Positions 37,796-48,084 are shown, counted from the first letter of the stretch. The stretch: DNA of 64,000 bases from Paenibacillus piri (GCF_004354045.1 NZ_SMRT01000003.1:248001-312000), one strand, 5' to 3'. The notes: generated from the sequence alone by a model not told the origin. Translations and numbers: made by a program.

Positions 37796-37808
37796 TAACG
37801 AATCAAAT

Positions 37809-37836
37809 GGCAGGTCTTTGCTTGCAAAGGCCTGCC
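37809..37836 (+). promoter_or_regulatory. Stable mRNA hairpin between binding protein and permease genes
   Basis: GGCAGGTCTTTGC pairs with GCAAAGGCCTGCC with one bulge-like mismatch and a 2-nt loop, and no T-run follows. Such hairpins after binding-protein genes often stabilise the upstream mRNA and lower permease expression. It lies close upstream of the permease ribosome binding site at 37845. Confidence 0.6.
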
Positions 37837-37857
37837 TCACAAACGAGGTGATTTCAA

Positions 37858-38790
37858 TTGAACACGGTACTGGCCAACGAACGGGAAAGAACCGGCAAAA
37901 GACGGCTGTCTTCCAAGCGGCGCAATGAGCTGCTGATCTCCGCGGTCCTGCTAGCCCCGCTAGTGGTCATCCTGATCATTTTTTTGGCTTGGCCGGTTAT
38001 CTGGACCTTCTTTTTATCGTTCACCAATATGCAGCTTACGGGAACCACCGCGGTGAACTGGAGCTGGGTGGGCTTCACTCACTACATCAACCTGTTTGGC
38101 GACGCCGAGTTTTTCAACTCTGTCCGATTGAGCTTGATTTACTTTGCAGGTTCCGCCTTCCTGGGGCAATGCGTGCTCGGTTTTTTTCTTGCGCTGCTTC
38201 TGGAGAAACGGCTTAGATGGACTCGGACGATTGTCGGCGGCGTCATTATTTTGGCCTGGGTCATACCGGAAATTGTCGCCTCCTTCATGTGGTTCGCGCT
38301 CTTATCGGACGGCGGCGTTCTTCATAACATACTGGGCTTCCTGCATATTCCGTACGAAACATGGCTGATCGAACATCCGATGCTATCCGTTTCCTTGGGC
38401 AACGCCTGGAGAGGCGTGGCCTTCTCCATGCTTATTTTCACAGCTGCGATCGCCAATATCCCGCCGGAAATGAAAGAGGCCGCCGAAGTGGACGGAGCTT
38501 CCTCTTGGCGGCGCCTGATTTACATTACGATTCCGATGATCAGCGAAGCGATTCTGATCGATCTGGTGCTGATCACATTGGGCACGTTAAATAACTTCAC
38601 CTTGATTTATTCGATGACGGGCGGCGGTCCCGGCAATAAAACGCAAGTGCTTTCCGTGTTGATGTACGATAAGGCGTTTTCCCAATACCAGCTCTCGTAC
38701 GGTTCGGCGATCTCGGTCATTTTGCTAATAATTGGAGCGCTGCTCTCTGTCGTTTATATGAAAATATTGAAAAAGCAAGGCAGCCAATGA
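37858..38790 (+). CDS. Sugar ABC transporter permease (MalF-like) of the mannosidase operon
   Basis: This 310-residue protein has a basic cytosolic head (RERTGKRRLSSKRRN) and six predicted spans. The EAA loop KEAAEVDGASSW is near residue 205. Translation starts at a TTG at 37858, supported by GAGGTG 7 bases before it; I see no better ATG. It is coupled with the permease encoded next and the lipoprotein encoded before. Confidence 0.88.
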   Translation: MNTVLANERERTGKRRLSSKRRNELLISAVLLAPLVVILIIFLAWPVIWTFFLSFTNMQLTGTTAVNWSWVGFTHYINLFGDAEFFNSVRLSLIYFAGSAFLGQCVLGFFLALLLEKRLRWTRTIVGGVIILAWVIPEIVASFMWFALLSDGGVLHNILGFLHIPYETWLIEHPMLSVSLGNAWRGVAFSMLIFTAAIANIPPEMKEAAEVDGASSWRRLIYITIPMISEAILIDLVLITLGTLNNFTLIYSMTGGGPGNKTQVLSVLMYDKAFSQYQLSYGSAISVILLIIGALLSVVYMKILKKQGSQ

Positions 38791-38813
38791 TGGCAAGCGA
38801 ATAAAAGCAGGGA

Positions 38814-39653
38814 GTGATGACATTGATACAATCGCATTCGACCCGGAGTCCTATGCTGCACAAGCTTGGCGATCTGCTGCTGCTCGTCATCGGCTTGCTG
38901 TTTACCATCCCGTTGATTTGGGTTGTGATCAGCTCCTTGAAGGAGCATGCAACACTGTCCGTCATACCGTTGGAAAGCTTTACATGGACCAATTACATCA
39001 AGGTGTTTTCGCCGGACAATATGAAATCGTTTCTGAATTCGATCTATTTGTCATTCGGCACGATGCTGCTCACTGTGATCATAGCCGCTCTGGCTGCGTA
39101 TCCGTTATCCCGATTTTCGCTGCCGTTTAAGAATTCGTTTGTTTATGCGATGATTTTTTCGACAGGTTTGCCCATGGTTGCGCTTATGGTGCCGGTATAC
39201 GAGTTTTATGTCAGCTACGGCATGATCAATTCCTTATGGAGCACCATTCTGTTTATGGCGGCGACGTCTCTGCCCTTTGCGACCTGGATGATGAAGGGCT
39301 TCATAGATGCGGTTCCCCGGGAACTGGAGGAATCGGCCAGTGTGGAGGGCTGCAGCACGTTCCAGGCTTTGCTGCGGATTGTCGCGCCTCTCGTCATCCC
39401 TGGCGCTTCCGTTGTAGGGATTTATACGTTTGTCCATGCATGGGGGAACTTCATCACCCCGTTCATCCTGCTGCAAGGGGATCATCTTCCTGCGGCGGTA
39501 ACCATCTATCAATTTTTTAGCCAGTATACGACGGATTACAGCGGGCTGGCCACGTTCTCCATTATTTATACGCTGCCGGTTATTATCCTCTATGCCGTCA
39601 TGACCAAATGGCTCGGCGGAGGCTTCACGCTGGGCGGCGCAGTCAAGGGATAG
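38814..39653 (+). CDS. Sugar ABC transporter permease (MalG-like) of the mannosidase operon
   Basis: This protein of about 279 residues has six predicted spans, the coupling loop EESASVEGCSTF near residue 173 and the tail GGFTLGGAVKG. The start could be the GTG at 38814, the ATG at 38817 or the TTG at 38823; GCAGGGAG is close, so the later ones may fit better. It forms the channel with the permease encoded upstream. Confidence 0.87.
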   Translation: MMTLIQSHSTRSPMLHKLGDLLLLVIGLLFTIPLIWVVISSLKEHATLSVIPLESFTWTNYIKVFSPDNMKSFLNSIYLSFGTMLLTVIIAALAAYPLSRFSLPFKNSFVYAMIFSTGLPMVALMVPVYEFYVSYGMINSLWSTILFMAATSLPFATWMMKGFIDAVPRELEESASVEGCSTFQALLRIVAPLVIPGASVVGIYTFVHAWGNFITPFILLQGDHLPAAVTIYQFFSQYTTDYSGLATFSIIYTLPVIILYAVMTKWLGGGFTLGGAVKG

Positions 39654-39685
39654 CCGATTAAAACCAATAGGGCAGGTGACCCGAT

Positions 39686-40363
39686 ATGGAAAAGGAAATC
39701 AAAAAATTAATGCGCAAATACCCCGACCTGGAAAGCTGCTTTCCGGCGATTATCCTGACGGTTGAAGCTTTGGCCGCAGCATACCGCAAGGGCGGAAAAA
39801 TATTGGTATGCGGCAATGGCGGAAGCGCTGCGGACAGCGAGCATATCGTCGGCGAATTGATGAAGGGCTTCATGATGCGCCGTCCGGTCTCGGATGAGGT
39901 TCGGGTCAAGCTGGAGACGGCCTTTCCCGGAGAAGGGGATTATTTGGCCAATCATCTTCAAGGGGCGCTCCCGGCCATTTCCCTGGTCAGCCAAACAGCC
40001 GTAAGCACCGCTTTTGCCAACGATGTCGCTCCCGACATGGTGTTCGCCCAGCAAGTGTTCGGCTATGTGAAGCCCGGCGATGCGGTGATCGGAATCAGCA
40101 CGTCGGGCAGCTCGAAAAATGTCGTCTACGCCCTCCAGGTAGCCAAAGCGCTGGGAGCGACAGCGATCGGACTTACCGGAGGCGACGGCGGACGCATGAA
40201 GGACATATGCGATGTAACGATTTGCGTTCCTTATAACAGCACTCCCGATATTCAGGAGCGCCATCTGCCTATTTATCATGCCATATGCATCGCCCTGGAA
40301 GAGGAGTTTTTTTCCGACTCCGAAACGGCGTTTCCCCGGTCGACGGATACTTGCGGCGCCTAG
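39686..40363 (+). CDS. SIS-domain phosphosugar isomerase (GmhA-like)
   Basis: This 225-residue protein has the SIS fold with CGNGGSAADSEHIVGEL near residue 42 and GISTSGSSKN near residue 135, close to sedoheptulose-7-phosphate isomerases. As last gene of an operon with a ROK kinase and an alpha-mannosidase it may isomerise the phosphorylated product, for example an aldose to a ketose phosphate; that is inference. It starts 32 bp after the permease. A short hairpin with T5 (40413-40434) may end the operon. Confidence 0.82.
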   Translation: MEKEIKKLMRKYPDLESCFPAIILTVEALAAAYRKGGKILVCGNGGSAADSEHIVGELMKGFMMRRPVSDEVRVKLETAFPGEGDYLANHLQGALPAISLVSQTAVSTAFANDVAPDMVFAQQVFGYVKPGDAVIGISTSGSSKNVVYALQVAKALGATAIGLTGGDGGRMKDICDVTICVPYNSTPDIQERHLPIYHAICIALEEEFFSDSETAFPRSTDTCGA

Positions 40364-40412
40364 CTATCGGCTGGCGTCCCGTACGTACAAACATATAAGC
40401 TTTATACAAGGA

Positions 40413-40434
40413 CCTGGCCAGCCGCCGGGTTTTT
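40413..40434 (+). terminator. Weak terminator candidate after the SIS gene
   Basis: CCTGG and CCGGG form a short stem with one G-T pair, followed by TTTTT. The stem is only 5 bp, so confidence is low. Confidence 0.35.
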
Positions 40435-40601
40435 CGTGCCTGTTTAGGAAATTATGCGCAGCATATTTCCGAGCATAATCGGGGGCTCCCTGCATTCTCC
40501 ATTCGCTTTCCATTAGACTTGCATATCGGCAATGTAGAGACTATCGATTAATGGACGGGAACGGTCTTTGGAGATGACTTCGAAGCTCAAACACTTCGGC
40601 G

Positions 40602-41216
40602 TTAGAACATTCTCGCCGCCTGGTCCGTAGCCCTGAGCCCGTCCACAATAATCTCCTCGCTGCGGCCGGGAGCTTGCCTGTGCCCCTCGATCCTGACCAT
40701 TGTAAAGTCGGTAATGCCGAATACCTGCAAATGCTTCTTGACGAAATTGACCGCGATTTCATCTTCATCCCGATACGTGCCGCCTCTGGCATTCAACAAA
40801 GCGACCTTCTTGCCCGGCAGCAGCCCGACCAGACCCGCGTCCGAATATTTGAAAGTTTTTCGCGGCTGATGCAAATAATCGAGGTATGTGTGCAGTACGG
40901 CGGGAACCGTCAAGTTCCAGAGCGGGAAGGCGATGACGACTTTGTCCGCCGCCAGAAACGGCTCCAGATGCTTGCGGACAAACGCCTGCTCGGCTTCCTC
41001 CTCCGGGGTGAGCGAATAGCCGTTGGCTACCTTGTAATTTCCTGTAATCATCGTGCCTCCCAAGTAGGGGAGGTGTTCCGAAAACAAATCCGTTTGCACG
41101 ATCTCGTCGTCCTGATGCGTTTCCTTGTAGCTTGCCAAGAATGTATCGTACATTCTCACGCTTACCGAATCTTCCGCCGAGCAATTGTTTGCCTTAATAA
41201 ACAATACGTTTGCCAT
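40602..41216 (-). CDS. FMN-dependent NADH-azoreductase (AzoR family)
   Basis: This 204-residue flavodoxin-like protein has the FMN-contact motif [10 protein letters not shown] near residue 100 and NARGGTY near residue 150. Family members reduce azo dyes and quinones with NADH and protect against electrophiles. The ATG at 41216 follows GGAGGAAAAG; upstream in-frame ATGs lack a good site. A near-consensus promoter with a palindrome in its spacer lies at 41379-41408. Confidence 0.9.
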   Translation of the reverse strand: MANVLFIKANNCSAEDSVSVRMYDTFLASYKETHQDDEIVQTDLFSEHLPYLGGTMITGNYKVANGYSLTPEEEAEQAFVRKHLEPFLAADKVVIAFPLWNLTVPAVLHTYLDYLHQPRKTFKYSDAGLVGLLPGKKVALLNARGGTYRDEDEIAVNFVKKHLQVFGITDFTMVRIEGHRQAPGRSEEIIVDGLRATDQAARMF

Positions 41217-41599
41217 GTTCTTTTCCTCCATGTGATCATGTTTGGTTGCCGATTGGCGCGTCATGACTCCAGATGGTCGCACAGCTCGCCCAAGGTTTGT
41301 CCACTTCTCTTATAGAGCTGATCGGGCAGCTGTCTTCGGCTTCCATCTGCTAAAGCCTTAAATACGTATCCATATCGTATTATATGCAGCCATTTAGCTG
41401 CATGTCAAGCGCAAATCGATCCCGCACGATGGAAGCGGCTCCGGACAAAGGATTGGGTTTGTTGGCACTTTTCAGACGAGAAGGAATAGTGTACTCTTAA
41501 AATTAGACATTATTCGCCGGCCCCCAACGGAATTCAACATAATCGGCCGCTGAATGGAGCGGATACGGACCGTTAAAATAGATTGCCAAAGGAAAGCCT
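41217..41599. other. Intergenic region between azoreductase and protease genes
   Basis: No gene is seen. It holds the minus-strand azoreductase promoter with its palindromic spacer (41379-41408) and the unassigned promoter of the protease gene. Nothing else is recognised. Confidence 0.55.
41379..41408 (-). promoter_or_regulatory. Azoreductase promoter with a palindromic operator in the spacer
   Basis: On the minus strand TTGACA (41403-41408) and TATAAT (41379-41384) are both perfect, spacing 18. The spacer is the inverted repeat TGCAGC-N6-GCTGCA (41385-41402), so a bound repressor would cover the promoter exactly. No regulator gene is adjacent. Confidence 0.8.
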
Positions 41600-43975
41600 A
41601 TGATGACTTATAGAATGAGCAAACGTTTTGTTTTGTGCCTTGTTGTGATAGGGATGATGTTCTTTTACGTGCAGCATGCGTGGGCGGCCGAACATAAGGA
41701 CGTTCGTATTTCGGCTCATGCCAACGATCCTTTTGTCGATAAACAAGCTTATCTGAAGCAAATACATATTGAAGAGGCATGGGATGTCGCAACCGGCGGC
41801 GACTCTTTGGTTATCGCTGTCGTTGATACCGGTATCGATCTCAGCCATCCCGACCTTACTCCGAATTTGGTGGAAGGGGTCAATTTGATCGTCCCCAGGC
41901 AGCCGCCTCAGGACGACAATGGACATGGCACCAATGTCGCCGGCATTATCGGAGCAGCGGCTAACAATGATAAGGGAATTGCCGGCATCCTTTGGAAAAC
42001 AAAGCTGATGCCGATTAAAGCGTTGGAAGGAGACGGTACCGGAAGCGAGACGAAGCTCGGAGAAGGAATTCGCTATGCGGTGGACAACGGAGCGAAGATC
42101 GTCGTCCTGTCTCTTGGTCTCAACAAAGATTCAAGCTATCTTAGGGAAATCGTGCGTTATGCTGAGGATCGAGATGTCCTTCTCGTAGCCGCGACAGGCA
42201 ACGAACGAAACCGAATCAAATACCCTGCCGCCTATCCCACTGTGCTGGCTGTCGGGGGCATGTCAATAGACAAAAAAGCGCACAGACTTTCCAATACCGG
42301 ACCGGAGATAGATGTCGTTGCGCCATGGGATGTGTTTACGACGGCGCTTGGCGGCGGATATGAATATAAGGACGGGACTTCAATGGCTGCGCCCCAAGTA
42401 GCTGCTGTTTGCGCTTTGGCATGGACCAAATATCCTTGGATGAAGCCGTATCAGATTCGAAGCCTTATTCGGCAAACCTCCGAGGAGCTGAGCGGGAACG
42501 GTTGGAATTCCGAAACCGGATATGGCTTGCTGCGGGCCGACCGTGTAATGAACAACGCTTTTTCCGATGATATGTACAAGCCCAACAGCCGCAAGGAGCA
42601 GGCCAAACCGATTTCCGTGTCCAAAATGATCAGCGCTTCGTTTGCCAACGGGGAAGATCAGAGCTGGTATACGTTCGATGCGCCGTATGACGGCAGCGTC
42701 AGGCTTGAGCTGGGAATGGAAGGCACGTATGAGGTAGTTGTTACACATACGGATGCCCAGGGAAAAACGAACGATTATAACCTGATGATAGGCAAATCCG
42801 TTACGCTGCCGGTTTCCAAGGGCAAGAGCTATCTCAAGCTGCAGCTTAAAGATCATTCCGTGAAACAAAGGCTTATGTTTAAGCTGACGACTGACTTTGA
42901 AATATATAAAGATCGGTATGCGGATAATGATTTACAGTATAAGGCATATGTTTTGCCGACAGGAAGTCAGAGCATTACAGGAACTTTTCATCGCAATAAC
43001 GAACAAGACTGGTATATGCTTCCTATCGACCGCACCGGCAGGCTAAGTATGGAGCTATCGGTAGATACGGCGCGGATGGATCCGGTTCTGCTCGTCCAGA
43101 AGCGAGGCGAGAAAGGCATTACGATAGATCGGGGCGGTGAAGGCGAGACGGAATATCTTCCTGAAATGGACGTATACCCCGGAGATTATTACATTCGTGT
43201 CAGCAACGCAAAGGGATATACATCGCCGATCACGGGCGAGTACACGCTTGCCATTGATTACAAGCCTAAATTGCTCGATCCGAATAAACCGAACAATAAA
43301 CCGTATTTAGCCACCGCCATGCAAAAAGATACTTTATATCAAGGGTTTATCGACAGTAAACATGACGCGAGCTGGTTTTCGCTCAACGTCGTTGAGGATA
43401 GTGTTGTCGAGCTTCATTTGTCCAGCATCCCGAGTCATATACAGATGACGATGTCCGCTTACAACAGCACCTTGAAGCTGATCGATTCCTCAGCCGGTTC
43501 ATCCGGAACTGCGGACATTGCCCTGAGCCGGCGTCTGCAGCCGGGCAATTATTATATCCAGCTCACTGCAAACGGGGCGTTCGAGGATCAGTATTACGGG
43601 CTTGAAGCGGCAGTCAAGCCTGTTCTTGGGGGGTATACCGATATCAAGGGACATTGGGCGGCCGATCAAATTGTACTGGCGGCGGAACGCAATATGATTG
43701 ACGGCTATGCCCTTCAGAGGTTTATGCCTGATCGGCCGATTACACGAGCGGAGGCAGCCGCTATCCTTACTCGCGGATTCAAGCTTTCGGGGCAGGTAGA
43801 AATCCGCTATACGGATCTTGGTTCCAGCCACTGGGCTTATCCGTACATCGCAAAAGCGGTGCAGGCGGGTATGATGGACGGATATCCGGATCAAACGTTC
43901 GCTCCGGACCGATCCCTTACGCGTCTGGAAATGACTGCGATCATCGCGCGAATTATGAAGTTGGGCGGCTCGTAG
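41600..43975 (+). CDS. Subtilisin-like (S8) protease with PPC repeats and SLH domains, ending at an in-frame TAG
   Basis: This 791-residue secreted protein has a signal peptide with likely cleavage after AWAA (residue 30) and an S8 catalytic domain with Asp76, His109, oxyanion Asn200 and Ser260 (GTSMAAP). About three beta-rich pre-peptidase-like domains follow (370-680), then two SLH domains that bind the cell-wall polymer. A third SLH domain follows in the same frame after a TAG at 43973-43975. It probably acts at the cell surface. The short product has two SLH domains where three are usual. Confidence 0.88.
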   Translation: MMTYRMSKRFVLCLVVIGMMFFYVQHAWAAEHKDVRISAHANDPFVDKQAYLKQIHIEEAWDVATGGDSLVIAVVDTGIDLSHPDLTPNLVEGVNLIVPRQPPQDDNGHGTNVAGIIGAAANNDKGIAGILWKTKLMPIKALEGDGTGSETKLGEGIRYAVDNGAKIVVLSLGLNKDSSYLREIVRYAEDRDVLLVAATGNERNRIKYPAAYPTVLAVGGMSIDKKAHRLSNTGPEIDVVAPWDVFTTALGGGYEYKDGTSMAAPQVAAVCALAWTKYPWMKPYQIRSLIRQTSEELSGNGWNSETGYGLLRADRVMNNAFSDDMYKPNSRKEQAKPISVSKMISASFANGEDQSWYTFDAPYDGSVRLELGMEGTYEVVVTHTDAQGKTNDYNLMIGKSVTLPVSKGKSYLKLQLKDHSVKQRLMFKLTTDFEIYKDRYADNDLQYKAYVLPTGSQSITGTFHRNNEQDWYMLPIDRTGRLSMELSVDTARMDPVLLVQKRGEKGITIDRGGEGETEYLPEMDVYPGDYYIRVSNAKGYTSPITGEYTLAIDYKPKLLDPNKPNNKPYLATAMQKDTLYQGFIDSKHDASWFSLNVVEDSVVELHLSSIPSHIQMTMSAYNSTLKLIDSSAGSSGTADIALSRRLQPGNYYIQLTANGAFEDQYYGLEAAVKPVLGGYTDIKGHWAADQIVLAAERNMIDGYALQRFMPDRPITRAEAAAILTRGFKLSGQVEIRYTDLGSSHWAYPYIAKAVQAGMMDGYPDQTFAPDRSLTRLEMTAIIARIMKLGGS

Positions 43976-44146
43976 CAGGGGCCGCTTCCTTTTACCGATG
44001 TTCAAGAGGGTGACTGGGGCATCGGTATTCTAAAGCAGATGAAAGCGGAAGGCCGGATTAGCGGATTTGCGGACGGGAGCTTCCGTCCGGAGCAGCACGC
44101 GACGCGGGCCGAGTTCGTAAGCATGCTGACACGTATATTGAATTAG
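43976..44146 (+). pseudogene. Third SLH domain, in frame but cut off by TAG
   Basis: Directly after the TAG the same frame continues for 56 codons to TAG at 44144. It encodes PLPFTDVQEGDWGIGILKQM and SGFADGSFRPEQHATRAEF, a clear SLH domain. There is no start codon with a binding site, so it is not a separate gene. It is either dead coding sequence after a point mutation (CAG to TAG fits), a read-through extension or a sequencing error. Confidence 0.85.
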
Positions 44147-44192
44147 AAACGATACGATGTTGAAATTTTCTCAACACTTTTTGAGTGGATAA

Positions 44193-44221
44193 GCACATTT
44201 TCTCAACAAGATCCATACGAT
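44193..44221 (+). promoter_or_regulatory. Sigma-E-like promoter of the ytaF homologue
   Basis: GCACATT (44193-44199), a 14-bp spacer and CATACGAT (44214-44221) resemble the mother-cell sigma-E pattern (ATATT-like -35, CATAC-like -10). The gene behind it is a sporulation membrane protein homologue, which fits. Confidence 0.5.
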
Positions 44222-44251
44222 ACTGTAAAAAGTGTTGAGGAGTGAAACGAT

Positions 44252-44887
44252 ATGGCATGGCTGTTGATTTTAGGATTTGCCGTTTCATCGAGTTTGGATA
44301 ATTTGGGTGTAGGGATTTCATACGGAATTCGGGGAATCCGGATCGGTTTTATATCGAATCTGATCATCGCGATAATTTGTTTTTTGTTCAGTGAAGCAGG
44401 GCTTAGCGGCGGCCAATGGCTTTCCGAAGTGCTGCCCGGCATCTTCCCCGTATTGGTGGGGGCGTTCTTGCTGGTGATTATCGGGATTCGCATCATTTTA
44501 TTGGCATTTCCCCGTAAAAATCATGATGTGCAGCAACCCTCCGAAGATCGCGCCGATGCCAAGTCGTTAAAAGGGCTGCTGCAAAATCCGGAGGCGGCGG
44601 ATGCCGATAAATCGGGGGAAATCGGTTGGGGCGAGTCTGTCATTCTCGGTATCGCGCTGTCCGCGAATGCCATCACCAACGGATTAGGCGCAGGCTTGCT
44701 TGGCCTGTCTCCGCTGGCCATCTCCTTGACGGCTGCGCTCGGCAGCTTCGTGACGGTTTGGTTCGGCGTTACTTTAGGGCGAAAAGTAGCGGGGGTCCGC
44801 ATCGGTTCGTTCACCTTAGGGCAGTTCGGTACGATTTTAAGCGGAATTCTCCTGTTAGGTATTGCATGCAATTCGTTGTTTAATTGA
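44252..44887 (+). CDS. ytaF: Sporulation membrane protein YtaF homologue
   Basis: This 211-residue protein of the MntP/YtaF superfamily has about six membrane spans in two inverted halves. The first half has SSSLDNLGVGISYGIRG and the second ALSANAITNGLGAGLLG, with Asp/Asn pairs in matching positions. MntP exports manganese; YtaF is a sporulation-linked relative of unknown substrate. GAGGAG precedes the ATG at 44252 and a sigma-E-like promoter lies before it. Confidence 0.85.
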   Translation: MAWLLILGFAVSSSLDNLGVGISYGIRGIRIGFISNLIIAIICFLFSEAGLSGGQWLSEVLPGIFPVLVGAFLLVIIGIRIILLAFPRKNHDVQQPSEDRADAKSLKGLLQNPEAADADKSGEIGWGESVILGIALSANAITNGLGAGLLGLSPLAISLTAALGSFVTVWFGVTLGRKVAGVRIGSFTLGQFGTILSGILLLGIACNSLFN

Positions 44888-44911
44888 GACCTGAGGCCCT
44901 CGCAGCCTAAA

Positions 44912-46504
44912 TTAGGAGACAGCGTTCTCTCCTGCAGCAGGCGCCGGATAAGGAAACAAATCCGCGATTCGGACGCTTTGCCCGTTTTCGTTCGTAAACA
45001 CCACATGCTCCCGGTTGAGTTCGCGCGGACTCTCCAGGCCGCATGCGGCCGCCAGCGAAAACAAGCCTTCTCTCATCTGAATAATATAGTTCATCACGCG
45101 CCATTGTTTCTCTTCCGGAGCCAATGCCTCCTGATATTTGGAATCCGTCGTCGTAATCCCGGTCGGACACTTGCCGGTATGGCATTGCATCGCCATGATG
45201 CAGCCGTTGGCCATCATAAAGCCGCGCGCGGAGTTGACGCAGTCCGCCCCGAGCGCCAAGGCGATCGCCGCTTTGTCGGGCGTAATCAGCTTGCCGGAAG
45301 CGAAAATTTGGAACCGGCTGCGGACGCCGAATTTTCTGGCGGTATCGTCAAGGATCAGCAGCGCAGCGAAGAGCGGCAGCCCCATGCCGTCCGCCATTGC
45401 CTTGAACGTCGCTCCGGAACCGCCCTCGGAGCCGTCGACGGTAATGAAATCCGGATATATGTTCAACTCGACCATCGATTGAAAAAACGGCTCGAGCCGC
45501 TTCGGATCGCCGACAACGATTTTGACGCCCACCGGCTTGCCGCCTTCTTCCTGCAGAGTGCTTATGAAGCGAAGCGTCTCCGCCGGATTGGTGAGAAATT
45601 CGAAGCGGTTCGGTGAATTGACCGTTTTCCCTACGGGCACCAGGCGGGCTGCCGCGACTTTTTCCGTAACCTTAGCACCTTCGAGATGCCCGCCGCGTAT
45701 TTTCGCGCCCTGATGAAGCTTCAGCTCGAATGCCTTGATAGCCGGAACGCCGGCCTTGCGTTTGTACTCCTCTATGGAGAAGCGGCCGGTTTCATCGCGG
45801 AAGCCGAACAGGCCGGGTCCGATCTGCGAGACGATATCCGCGCCCGAGAACAGGTGTACGTTTGCGACTCCGCCCTCGCCGGTATTGATCCAGGAGCCGC
45901 CCGCCATGAAGGCGCCGCTGCCTGTGGACTGAATGTAGTGCTCGCCGACAGCCCCGTAGGAAGTGGCCGAAGCGCCGAACATGCCCTTGAGCCGCCAAGG
46001 GTATTTGCGGTTTTCGCCTACCACAATAACATCTTCGTCATGCAGCAGCCATGGCTTCACTTGTTCCTCCACGAATGCTTCCTTTCTTGTAAACAATCCT
46101 TCATCGGTAATCACATATTTTTTTCCGGGAATGAGCGCTTCGTTATCCACCCTTAGCTCACTCGTCAATTTCGGGAACATGGCATTGGACAAATAGAAGC
46201 CCGGCTTCTCATAATCGCGTCTGCCGCCGAAGGAGATGAGATCCGTCCGGTATTTCGCCGCATACACAATTCCGATAAAATCGGCTCGCGAGAACGGCTT
46301 GCCTTCCGTATCATGGTCAAACCAGTACTGGCGGAACTCGGGCCCCAGCTTTTCAAGCAAATAACGCACCCAGCCAAGAAACGGATGAGAGCGAATGATG
46401 GAATGCTTTGGCTTTTTGGACAAGGCGTACATATAGCCGAAAAAAACGATCAAGGGCAATGTAACGATAACGAGCAGAATGACCAGCAGGACAACAGGCG
46501 TCAT
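44912..46504 (-). CDS. FMN-binding glutamate-synthase-family protein (YerD-like)
   Basis: This protein of about 530 residues has an N-terminal membrane segment (VVLLVILLVIVTLPLIV) followed by a glutamate-synthase-like TIM barrel. TVDGSEGGSGATF binds FMN phosphate, and the Cys cluster in CIMAMQCHTGKCPTG could hold an iron-sulphur centre. It lacks the glutamine amidotransferase domain, so it is not a complete glutamate synthase; the physiological reaction is unknown. The ATG at 46504 follows GGAGGGG. Confidence 0.88.
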   Translation of the reverse strand: MTPVVLLVILLVIVTLPLIVFFGYMYALSKKPKHSIIRSHPFLGWVRYLLEKLGPEFRQYWFDHDTEGKPFSRADFIGIVYAAKYRTDLISFGGRRDYEKPGFYLSNAMFPKLTSELRVDNEALIPGKKYVITDEGLFTRKEAFVEEQVKPWLLHDEDVIVVGENRKYPWRLKGMFGASATSYGAVGEHYIQSTGSGAFMAGGSWINTGEGGVANVHLFSGADIVSQIGPGLFGFRDETGRFSIEEYKRKAGVPAIKAFELKLHQGAKIRGGHLEGAKVTEKVAAARLVPVGKTVNSPNRFEFLTNPAETLRFISTLQEEGGKPVGVKIVVGDPKRLEPFFQSMVELNIYPDFITVDGSEGGSGATFKAMADGMGLPLFAALLILDDTARKFGVRSRFQIFASGKLITPDKAAIALALGADCVNSARGFMMANGCIMAMQCHTGKCPTGITTTDSKYQEALAPEEKQWRVMNYIIQMREGLFSLAAACGLESPRELNREHVVFTNENGQSVRIADLFPYPAPAAGENAVS

Positions 46505-46621
46505 GATTAACCCCTCCGTAACGCTAGTGAAGTATAATGCGGAACGAAACAAGTATAGCACGAATTACCAATTGAATTGAACTTCTTCTCATTTATTTGA
46601 GTTTAGCAATAGAGCAAATAG

Positions 46622-46661
46622 AAAAAAGCCTTGATTTCCGGGTTCCCGTCAATCAAGGCTG
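46622..46661 (-). terminator. Intrinsic terminator of the mntH-like gene
   Basis: On the minus strand CCTTGATT pairs with AATCAAGG around a 14-nt loop and is followed by CTTTTTT. It lies directly after the stop of the Nramp gene (46684). Confidence 0.85.
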
Positions 46662-46683
46662 CTTATAATTTCAACCTGTTTGA

Positions 46684-48036
46684 TTAAAAAATGGTTCCAT
46701 ACAACAAATATGCGTTAAGAACGGCGATAATGACAGCGACAACCCAGGCCGATACGCCCATCCATTTTGGCGCAACAAAAGGTCCCATTTTCTTTTTATC
46801 GCTTGTGAACATAACTAGAGGAATAACTGCAAAAGATAACTGTAACGAAAGAATAACCTGGCTCAGGATGAGCAGATCGCCGCTGCCTTTTTCTCCATAG
46901 ATGGCGATGACGATCACCGCGGGGATGATGGCGATCAGGCGGGTAATGAGTCTGCGGATCCAAGGCTTGAGTCGGATATTCAAGAAGCCTTCCATCACAA
47001 TCTGCCCAGCGAGCGTGCCGGTCAGCGTCGAGTTTTGGCCCGATGCCAAAAGAGCTACGGCAAATAATATACTCGCAAGCCCGGTTCCCAGTAAAGGAGT
47101 CAGCAGCTGATGCGCGTCCTGAATTTCAGCCACCTCGGTATGTCCTGTCGTGTGGAAGGCCGCAGCGGCTAAAATCAGAATAGCTGCATTGACAAATAGA
47201 GCAAGCATTAAAGCAACGGTCGAATCGATCGTTGCGAATTTAATCGCAGAACGTTTGCCTTCCGTCGTTTCTTCATAATGTCTCGTTTGAACAATGGAAG
47301 AATGCAAATAAAGGTTATGCGGCATCACCGTAGCGCCAAGTATGCCGAGCGCAATATAGAGCATTTCGGGATTTTTTACGATTTCCGCACTGGGGACAAA
47401 CCCTCCCACAACCGCGGCGATATCAGGCTTGGATAAAAACATTTCGATCCCGAAGCATACCATGATCGTTGCAATAAAAGCTATAACAATGGCTTCGATA
47501 TAGCGGAAGCCTTTGTTTTGCAGCAGAAGCACCAGCATGACATCGAGCGAAGTAATCAGAACCCCCGCCAATAGCGGCAGACCGAACAGCAGTTGAAGCG
47601 CAATCGCCGAACCGATAACCTCCGCCAAGTCGCAAGCGGCAATGGCGAGCTCGCATAAGATCCATAAAGAGAAATTGACCGGCTTGCTGAAATGGTCTCT
47701 GCATGCCTGGGCGAGGTCCCTGCCGGTCGCTATGCCCAAGCGGGCCGATAAGGCTTGAAGCAGGATGGCCATCAGGTTGGAAATGAGAATGACCGACAGC
47801 AGGGAGTAACTGAATGCGGACCCGCCCGCCAACGAGGTAGCCCAGTTTCCGGGATCCATGTACCCTACGGCAACCAAATAACCGGGTCCTGCGAAAGCAA
47901 GCAGCTTGCGCAGAAAACTTCCTTTCTTCGGAATGGATACGGACTTATAAACTTCCGGCAGGCTGACGGAATTTCTTTCTTTAGCCCAACCGGATTCAGG
48001 TTTCGATACCGATTTTTCATTTGTGACGATTTCCAT
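46684..48036 (-). CDS. mntH: Nramp-type divalent metal (Mn2+) transporter
   Basis: This 450-residue protein has about eleven membrane spans with the Nramp landmarks [12 protein letters not shown] in span 1 and [10 protein letters not shown] in span 6. It imports manganese or iron with protons. The ATG at 48036 follows AAGGCTG-type purines; an upstream in-frame ATG at 48081 would lie in the operator-like palindrome. A 20-bp palindrome upstream (48065-48084) may be an MntR site. Confidence 0.92.
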   Translation of the reverse strand: MEIVTNEKSVSKPESGWAKERNSVSLPEVYKSVSIPKKGSFLRKLLAFAGPGYLVAVGYMDPGNWATSLAGGSAFSYSLLSVILISNLMAILLQALSARLGIATGRDLAQACRDHFSKPVNFSLWILCELAIAACDLAEVIGSAIALQLLFGLPLLAGVLITSLDVMLVLLLQNKGFRYIEAIVIAFIATIMVCFGIEMFLSKPDIAAVVGGFVPSAEIVKNPEMLYIALGILGATVMPHNLYLHSSIVQTRHYEETTEGKRSAIKFATIDSTVALMLALFVNAAILILAAAAFHTTGHTEVAEIQDAHQLLTPLLGTGLASILFAVALLASGQNSTLTGTLAGQIVMEGFLNIRLKPWIRRLITRLIAIIPAVIVIAIYGEKGSGDLLILSQVILSLQLSFAVIPLVMFTSDKKKMGPFVAPKWMGVSAWVVAVIIAVLNAYLLYGTIF

Positions 48037-48064
48037 CGTACAGCCTTCTTTCCTTTTGGCAATT

Positions 48065-48084
48065 AAGTTGCTTTCGGGCAACTT
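48065..48084 (-). promoter_or_regulatory. Palindrome before mntH, possible MntR operator
   Basis: AAGTTGC and GCAACTT are perfect 7-bp arms around TTTCGG. Its place between a -10-like TATAAT on the minus strand (near 48130) and the start codon, and the target gene, suggest manganese-dependent MntR control. The sequence is not a clear match to the Bacillus consensus I know. Confidence 0.45.
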